Assembly: GCA_023362775.1 (NCBI GenBank)
Contig: JALMGJ010000005.1
Location: forward strand, 42,181,463 to 42,245,462
Direction of reading: 5' to 3'
Origin: Charina bottae
Taxonomy: Eukaryota > Chordata > Lepidosauria > Squamata > Charinaidae
Length of the DNA: 64,000 nt
Below the pieces are notes generated by a model. It ran no database searches. It was not told the origin of the DNA and saw only the letters and a list, made by a program, of their open reading frames with translations. Below, one piece after another: positions 48,001-57,000 of this stretch. Each line of letters opens with the position of its first letter. Positions within the stretch are counted from its first letter, which is position 1. Both the position numbers and the translations under genes were made by a program.

Positions 48001-51000
48001 GCTTCCTATATAGTAATTTTCCCCCCATATCATAAGATCTGGGCTGGAACTATAATCTTATCCTACATGAGCTGGCATCATAATTCAGATGCTGAAAATA
48101 AAAGCCTTGCTACAGAGATAGAAAAATGTGTCTTCAGGTGTTGATGAACTGTAACTCTAACAGCCCCAGCTGTACAACAAATATAGGGAGAACCATAGTT
48201 CAACAATATCTGGAGTGCTACAGGCTCTCTATCATATCCTATTGCTGAACTACGTATTATTTCGATCGGAGGAGTTTTCTGAGCATCTGCAAGAGAAAAT
48301 CGCTCAGATTCATTCTAAGTTGGACTCTATGCGTGATACACGGTCTGGGGAGATGACGGAGACACGTACTTACTCTGTTATCTGGGAACAGTTCGATCCT
48401 GTTGGACAGAGCTTTCCAAAGTGCCGCCGCTGGCGACACACCCAGCGGCGGCGGCGCGGGGGGGCGTGCGGAGGCGTGCGTGCACGGCGGCGGCACAGGG
48501 GAGCGTGCGACGGCGCGCGGGCACGGCGGCGGTGTGGGGGGTGTGCGGCGGCGCGCGCGCGCACGGTGGCGGCGCGGGAGGGGCGTGCAGTAGCGCGGGG
48601 GCCATGCGGCGGCGCGCGCGGGAGGGGCGGCCGCCGTGCACGCGCGCGCTGCTGCTTCCGGGTGGTGTGGCGACACACCACGCTGTGTGTGACAACACAC
48701 TTTTGTGTCGCGACACACAGTTTGGAAAGCTCTGCTGTTGGACCTGAGGAAGTGGACAGAGTCCTCCGGATTGTGAAAGCCACCACGTGTTATCTAGACC
48801 CATGTCCCTCCTGGCTAGTAAAATCGGCTCGGGAGGTGACTTATGGTTGGGTCCAGGCGATGATCAATGCATCTCTGGAGGAGGGGGTGTTCCCAGCAGC
48901 CTTTAAGGAGGCCCTGGTGCACCCCCTCCTCAAGAAGCCATCCCTGGACCCTACTGTTCTGGACAATTTTCGTCCAGTCTCCCACCTTCCCTTTTTAGGG
49001 AAGGTGGTGGAGAAAGTGGTGGCGTCGCAACTCCAGAGGATTCTGGATGAAACGGATTATCTAGACCCCTTTCAGTCAGGTTTCAGGCCGGGATATGGGA
49101 CGGAGACTGCATTGGTCGCGCTAATGGATGATCTCTGGCAAGGATGGGATGGTGGTAGTGCATCCATCCTTATCCTTTTAGATCTCTCAGCGGCTTTTGA
49201 TACCATCGACCATGGTATCCTTTTGGGACGGCTCAGGGAGTTGGGGGTGGGCGGTGTGGTGTTGCAGTGGTTCGCCTCCTTCCTCCAGGGCCGTTCCCAA
49301 TCAGTGATGATAGGGGAGAAGAGATCTGACCCACGGCCCCTCCTGTGTGGGGTGCCACAGGGTTCGGTGCTCTCCCCTCTCCTGTTTAACATCTATATGA
49401 AGCCGCTGGGTGAGATCATCCGTCACCACAGGATGAAATACCATCTATATGCTGATGATACACAGCTGTATATTTCCATCCCGGGTGAAGTAAGTGATGC
49501 AGTTGCCACCCTGTCTCAGTGTCTGGAGGCTCTGGGGGCCTGGATGGGGAACAACAGGCTTCGACTGAACCCTAGTAAGACGGAGTGGCTGTGGATTGAT
49601 GGCCGCTCGGGTCCTAGGAAGCTGTCATCTTTGGCTCTAGATGGGGTCGCACTACCCCATTCGGAGCCTGTGCGGAATCTGGGGGTTCTCCTGGACTCAC
49701 GACTCCTGCTGGAAGAGCAGGTGGCAGTCGTGGCCAGGAGGGCCTTTGCACAACTTTGGATTGTGCACCAGTTACGCCCTTTCCTGGACCGAGATGCCCT
49801 CCGAACAGTCACTCATGCCCTTGTCATCTCCCACATAGACTATTGTAATGCGCTCTACATGGGGTTACCCTTGAGGAGTATCCGGAAGCTTCAGCTGGTC
49901 CAGAATGCGGCTGCGAGGACAATTATTGGGGCCAGAAGATCGGCCCATGTGACACTGTTGTTACGCGAGCTGCATTGGGTGCCAGTTTGCTTCCGGGTAC
50001 AATTCAAGGTGTTGGTTATCACCTTTAAAGTCCTACATGGCATAGGACCAGGTTACCTGAGGGACCGTCTGATCCCCAGAACATCGACCCGTCCCACCCG
50101 TTCAGCTAGAGAGGGCTTGCTACAGACCCCATCGCTTAAAGAGTTTCACCTAGCGGGGTCCAGGAAGCGGGCCTTCTCTGCAGTGGCGCCCGCCCTTTGG
50201 AATATCTTACCCCCGGAGCTGAGGCTGATGTCCTCGCTCCCAGCCTTCCGGAAAGGCTTAAAGACCTGGTTCTGCCGTCTTGCCTGGGAGGGAAACGTCA
50301 ACAGTTCCTCTTGGGGATGGCTGGCCCCTTGAAGCCTCCCAGTGACCTATTTTAATATTTTTCTTGGAATTCATATTTTGTATTTATGTAATTTTATATA
50401 TTTTTAATCACTATCTTGCTGTGCACCGCCCAGGGTCCCCGTTGGGGGAGATGGGCGGTAATATAAATTTAATAAAATAAATAAAAATAAATAAATATTT
50501 TTTCCAACCTTGTGCCCTGATGCAACCCCCTTCATGACATGGGACTTGGTTGAGGGATTGCCTCTCCCCAATTACATCTACCTATCCCATTAGGTCTGGC
50601 AGTAGAGGTATGCTTGGAGGTCCCTTCTGCTACGGAATGCCATCTGGTGGGGCCCCAAAAGAGAGCTTTTTCTATTGTGGCACCCACACTTTGGAACATC
50701 ATCCACCTGGAGTTCAGATTGGCCCCAACCATATTGGCTTTCCGTAAGGCCTTAAAGACTTGGTTTTGCTATTGGGCTGGGGATCTGAGTATGCAGTAGA
50801 GCCTGTACAGTGGCTATACTGATTGTTGTTGGCAGTTCTTGGTATACCTCAGCTACCGTTTGTGTTGTTTTGTGTGTGTGTGTGAGTGTGTGTGTATCTA
50901 TATATATGCAAGTGTATGTGTGTTTCTTTATATAGATATAACTGCTGTGAGCCACCCACAGTAATGCATTTGAGATGGGCAGCTATATAAATTGAAATAA

Positions 51001-54000
51001 CAAATAAACAAACAAACATTTTCAGCAATTCTGGATGGATGTCAGGTTAAGAAAGCTTTCTAGGCTAGGGTACTCAAAGATAAGAAAAAAATAGCAGGCA
51101 CAGGCCACTGTAACTGTAGGAAATTAATCTCACATGGGACAAATAAGAGCAACACAGAGGTAAGATATTTGAGGATGTGTTTCAACACTGCAAACAGCAA
51201 AGTATGCTAAAAACTGGGGAGAAGGGGAGAATAGTGAAGATACAGTGAAATGGAGAGAGTACTGTATGCTGGATCTTGGAATGTTTCTGGTCACCACTGC
51301 ATAGTTCTAGCCACAAAAAGCAGGTATCAAACAAGAAAAGGTTAATTTTTCCACTAAAGAACCACATTTGTCATTGTATTTCAAAAAATATGAAATACAC
51401 TAACAATATACACAAGCAGAAACTACTTTAGTACAGGACATAGAGATCCAGACTGCACTTAGGCCAAATAGGCTTCTGATTTTTTTTTTAAATACCAAAA
51501 ATGTTCCTTACCGTCATTGTGAATTGTCAATACTTATCTTTCCATACAGCTCTAAATCATGGGTCCATAACATATAATCCTTCAAATGTCACTGAACTAC
51601 AGTGGTGCTTAAAAGTTTGTGAACCCTTTTGAATTTTCAAAATTTCTTCATAAATATGACCTAAAACATGAGCTGTTCTCCACACATGTCCTAAAACTAG
51701 ATAGAGAGAACCCAATTAAACAAATGAATCAAAAACGTTATGCTTGTTAATTTATTTGAGAAAAATAAATATTCCTTTAATTTTCTTTGCCATTGTAGTT
51801 CTTTTATCTTGTGCTGTTTTTGTGGGTTTTTTCTATTGTTTTTTGTTTTTAAACACTTTAACAATTTTAAGCCACCCAGAGTCGCTGGGAGTCAGGCAGC
51901 ATATGAATTTAATAAATTATTATAATTAAAATGATCCATAGCTACATATCTCTGTGTGGCAAAAGTATGTGAACCTCTAGGATTCTCATTTCATTTGAAG
52001 GGGAAATTAGAGTCAGGTGTTTCAATCAATGGGATGATAATCAGGTTGAGTGTGGGAGGTCTTGCCTTATTTAAAAAACAGAATTCTGGGTATTCACTAT
52101 CAAACACAGGTATGTGGAAGTGTGTCATGGCTTGAACGAAGGAGATTTCTGAGGACCTCTGAAAAACAGTTGTTGATGCTCACCAGGCTGGAAAAGGTTA
52201 CAAAACTATTTCCAAAGAGTTTGGATTCCACCAGTCCACTGTCAGGCAGATCATGTACAAATGGAGGCAATTTAACACCATTGTTACCCTCCCCAGGAAT
52301 GATCTACCAGCCCAGATCACACCAAGAGCAAGGTATGTAATACGCCAGGAAGTCTCAAAGAAGCCCAGGGTATCATCTAAGAAACTAAAGGACTCTCTTC
52401 CACTGGCAAATGTCAATATTAATGAGACCACCATCAGGAGAACACTAAACAAAAATGGTGTGCACGACAGGGTTGCAAGGAAAAAGCCACTACTCTCCAA
52501 AAAGAACATTACTGCCTGTCTGCAGTTTGCAAAAGACCACATGGATAAGCCAGGCGGCTACCGGAAGAATGTTCTGTGGACAGATGAGACCAAAATAGAA
52601 CTTTTTGGCTTCAATGAAAAGCATTATGTTTGGCAAAAGGCAAATACTGCATTCCAGCATAAGAACCTTATCCCATTTGGGAAACATGGTGGTGGCAGTA
52701 TCATGGTTTGGGCCTGCTTTGCTGCCTCTGGACTAGGATGGCTTGACATCATTGATGGAACTATGAATTCTGAATCGCACTATCAAATTCTACAGGAAAA
52801 TGTCAAGGTATCTGTCCAAGAACTGAAGCTCAAGAGAAAGTGGGTCATGCAGCAAGACAACGACCCAAAGCACACAAGTTGTATGACCAAAGAATGGTTA
52901 AAGCAGGAGAAAGTTAATGTTGGGGAATGGCCAAGTCAAAGTCCTGACCTTACCCTTATAGAAATGTTCTGGAAGGACCTGAAGCAGGCACTTCATGTGA
53001 GGAAGCCCACCAACATCCCTGAGTTGAAGCTCTTCTGTAAGGAGAAATGGGCTAAAATTCCTCCAAGCCAATGTGCAGGATTGATCAACAGCTATCAGAA
53101 AGCCTCAGGCACAATCTTTCCCCTATCTTCCTCCCTGCTTTGTCTTCTGTGCCTAGGAAGATTAAGACCATTTCACAAGCTCAACAGCAGCATGGTGATC
53201 TTAACGATCCTCCTTTAGATGATAAAAGGACTTAAAAATAACATCTCAATATAACCATGACCTAGCCCCAGGTGTAAGGTCACACAGCAACCTAGAAACA
53301 TATTTAGGATTCCCTTACCAACTTTGCTCAGACTGAAGAAGCTCCTTGGATAAGGAGCGAAACGTTTCCACTGAGAAAACAGAAACCCAGTTGACATGAT
53401 TCAAGCTACAGACAATTCCACCTGGATGACTGAGAACCTTCATAGACATGTAGCTATCAGAAATGTTTGGTTGCAATTATTGCTGCCCAAGGGGGGCACA
53501 CCAGATACTGAAAGCAAAGGTTCGCATACTTTTGCCACACACAAATATGTAGCTTTGGATAATTTTTCTCCATAAATAAATGAACATAATGTTTTTGACT
53601 CATTTGTTTAATTGGGTCCTCTTTATCTAGTTTTAGGACTTGTGTGGAGAACAGATCACATTTTGTTGTTGTTTATTCGTTCAGTCGCTTCCGACTCTTC
53701 GTGACTTCATGGACCAGCCCACGCCAGAGTTTCTTGTCGGCCGTCACCATCCCCAGCTCCCCCACGGTCGAGTCCGTCACCTCCAGAATATCATCCATCC
53801 ATCTTGCCCTTGGTTGGCCCCTCTTCCTTTTGCCTTCCACTTTCCCTAGCATCAGCTTCTTCTCCAGGGTATCCTGTCTTCTCATTATGTGGCCAAAGTA
53901 CTTCAGTTTTGCCTTTAATATCATTCCCTCAAGTGAGCAGTCTGGCTTTATTTCCTGGAGTATGGACTGGTTTGATCTTCTTGCAGTCCAAGGCACTCTC

Positions 54001-57000
54001 ACATTTTAGGTTATATCTTTTTATATATTTATATTATATTATATATTTATTTAGGTTATATATAGGTTAGATCACATTTTAGGTTATAGTTATGCAGAAA
54101 TATTGAAAATTCAAAAGGGTTCACAAACCTTTAAGCACCACTGTACATAAATATTAAATATTCTCTTCGATTGGTACCACTGTACATCTCTTAGTATTCC
54201 TCATTACTGAGTATGCTCAGCAACATCTGGAGAGCTGCACATTGAATATCCATGCTGATGCAGCTAAAGAACAGCTTCCCACCTATTCCTTCATCCCTCA
54301 AATAAAGTGGCCATCTCTAGAAAAGGAGATGTCCTCCCAAAGAATACTGTTCTGTTTCGTTGTGAAGAAAAAATAAGTTAAACTTCTGGCATAAAAATAA
54401 TGCAGTTTAGACAACAGAGAATCTGAAGAAGCCTTCATACTGTTTATTAATGAGTTTACCTAAAGTTGGAATTAATATGCTCATTACATATTTCTCTGAA
54501 AATACTTTCTAGTACAAAAGTTTAAATTTCCTTTTAATTCTGTCAACTGAAATTGTGAAATTACTCAAAGAATTTCTTTCAAATCTTACAAGGTGATGCT
54601 TCAGATTCTTTGCCACAAACTAATGAGATTAGTTAAAAGCACTGTCTCATAATGTTGACCAAAGTGAAACTTCAGAAATTAGATATAAAGCTATCGCTAG
54701 ACTCATGTCCATCATTTGGTTTGCTTTCTTAGCTGATTACCAATGTGATCACAGACACAAAGTTTAACAGGGTTACCATTTCACATCTCTTTGGCATCCA
54801 GATTTATGGATGTACCCAAAATTACCAGTTCTCTAACTTCCAAGGCTCATGCTTGATTAGTTATTAGTCTGTGACCCTAATAGAGGAAGACCAGTATCTC
54901 TGAAAGGCACCATGCTAGGGAAGGCTGCTTCAAGCAAACTAATAGAAAAAGTGATACATGTTCAGGTTTATAAGCTTTTGGGGCACTTCACTATATTACT
55001 CACCATACCACATTCAACAATCCCAAAAAGTTCCAAAGAGCCACTCTTAAGTTTCAATATAACACCCTATATATTACATACCACTAAATGTATTTATTAA
55101 TTTTACAGTTTACATTATTAAACTGTATTTATTTATTTATTAATTATATAGTGAAAATATAGCTTACAATATGTTTCGGAAAAGAATTATGTTTAAAATG
55201 TATGATGAGGTAGAAGGAAAAAATATAGTTTAAACATAACCTGTTGCTCCCTCAAACAAAACTCCTTAAGAGTTTTTTTAAAGCTTCAAATTCACACATC
55301 TTCATGCAGTATGAAATGTAGATGACAATCATCTACATTTTAAAGCTCAAACTTTTGTAAGTTTCTCCTCCCACTTCCAAGTCCTTCTATTGTAATCAGT
55401 CCTCCATGGCTATTCTTCACCCCCACCCTGCTTGCATTCTGACTAGACCCAGTAGAAATGGGAAGATGTCAGGCAGAAAAGATTTGATTGTGCTTGGGGA
55501 GAATTCAGAAAGTTAGTGTCCTTACCATTGTACAAAACATATTAAGGCATGCATAGAGAATATTAATTTTTTTTTCTTCCTAGCGTTTTCCCGCGGGTGC
55601 AGGGTCCACTGGTTGACCCACTGGTTGCAACTGGAATTGACGGACCAGCTTGTCACCCAAGCCTGATGTTGTGGGCTGAGAGAGAGCGACTGGCCCAAAG
55701 TAACCCAGCCGGCTTTCATGCCTAAGGCGGGACTAGAACTCACAGTCTCCTGGTTTCTAGCCTGGAGCCTTAACCACTAGACCAAACTGCCAAAGATAAA
55801 GTCTTGAACGAAAGATTTTAGTTAATTCAAGGCAAGACTGACATACTGCTTCAATCTTATTAAGAATGTGAATGAAACAGCCTCAGTATTTTGTATAGTA
55901 AGGGAATGAATTACATCTTAATTACAAGACTGGTAATTTAGCATCTAAATTATTTTAACTAATATTTAGCACAGCAACACAAAACAATGTTTTCTCTTTT
56001 TTTTCTCTCATGGCTGTGGCACAATCTCCAATCACATTCAGTGGAAGATAATGTGTAGCAGGAAAAAACATGCAAGAGAATCCAGCAGGAGTTCCAGCAG
56101 ACTTTTCAAGTGAACAGACTGCAAAGCAGACACAGCAAGCTCATTACTGCTATTTGTCATTCCTAAGTTTCCATAAATGGCTTCACTCTTAAAACTGCTT
56201 TCTAAAGTGAAATGGTTTGCTGCAAGTTTTTTTTTTTTAATTTAAAGGGGACAAGGCATTCGGGATTAAGGTAAAATCAGGCTCGGAGAACAGGAGAAGC
56301 CAGAATTCTTAAAGCAGAGGCATGCACGCAAAGTGACTTTACATAAAAGAATTTAAAAAAAAAAACTGCTGAGAGAGAGCATCATCAAATGGGGCTGAAC
56401 AGGATCAGCAAGTGGGAGGGCATGAACACACCCAGGAATGAAGAGGGGAGAACAGAGGAGTTAAGCAGGCAAAAGCACTGGAACTCATTTTTACATAAAA
56501 GAACACTTTCCAGTTGGTGCTCCTCCATCAGCCCCGGTCTCCCACTTCCTTAAATTCTTTTAAGTTTTTTAGCATGTTGGGGAGGGGGATAGAACAATAA
56601 GCGCCACCACAAATCAAAGGAAAAAGTTAAAAAGTCGGCGGAGAAGTTAAAGGCACAAAGAGTACCATTTTGGTCAGAAGTAATTCAAAGCAATAACGGA
56701 AACCCGCGAATCGATTAAGGAGCACCTTGACCCTACAAACAGTTTCTCTTTTTGCACATCTTTCCAAGGACCCCAACCAAGGCGGAAAAGTTCCACAACT
56801 CAATTCAAGTGTGACTCTACGCCAAAGATTTACAGGGCCAGGACGCCCTGCCACACCTAGTGATTCCAGCATTGCCTTTGCCTAAAGCTCTCGACTTCAT
56901 TGTTCCCGCATCTCGAGGGAGATAGCCTTCAGAAAGCCCCAAAATCCTGATCTGCAGATAGTCCATACTGGGTTTTTGCTCCACTACGCTAATCTTGCCG

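Larger units (their letters stand above)
51600..54143 (+). mobile_element. Tc1-type DNA transposon with three later insertions
   Basis: Ends CAGTGGTGCTTAAAAGTTTG (51600) and CTTTAAGCACCACTG (54143), each next to TA (51598-51599, 54144-54145). Terminal inverted repeats exceed 150 bp. It carries a broken transposase (52127-53463). Insertions inside it: L2 tail 51767-51927, Penelope fragment 53102-53451, BovB 3' end 53665-53998. Confidence 0.94.
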
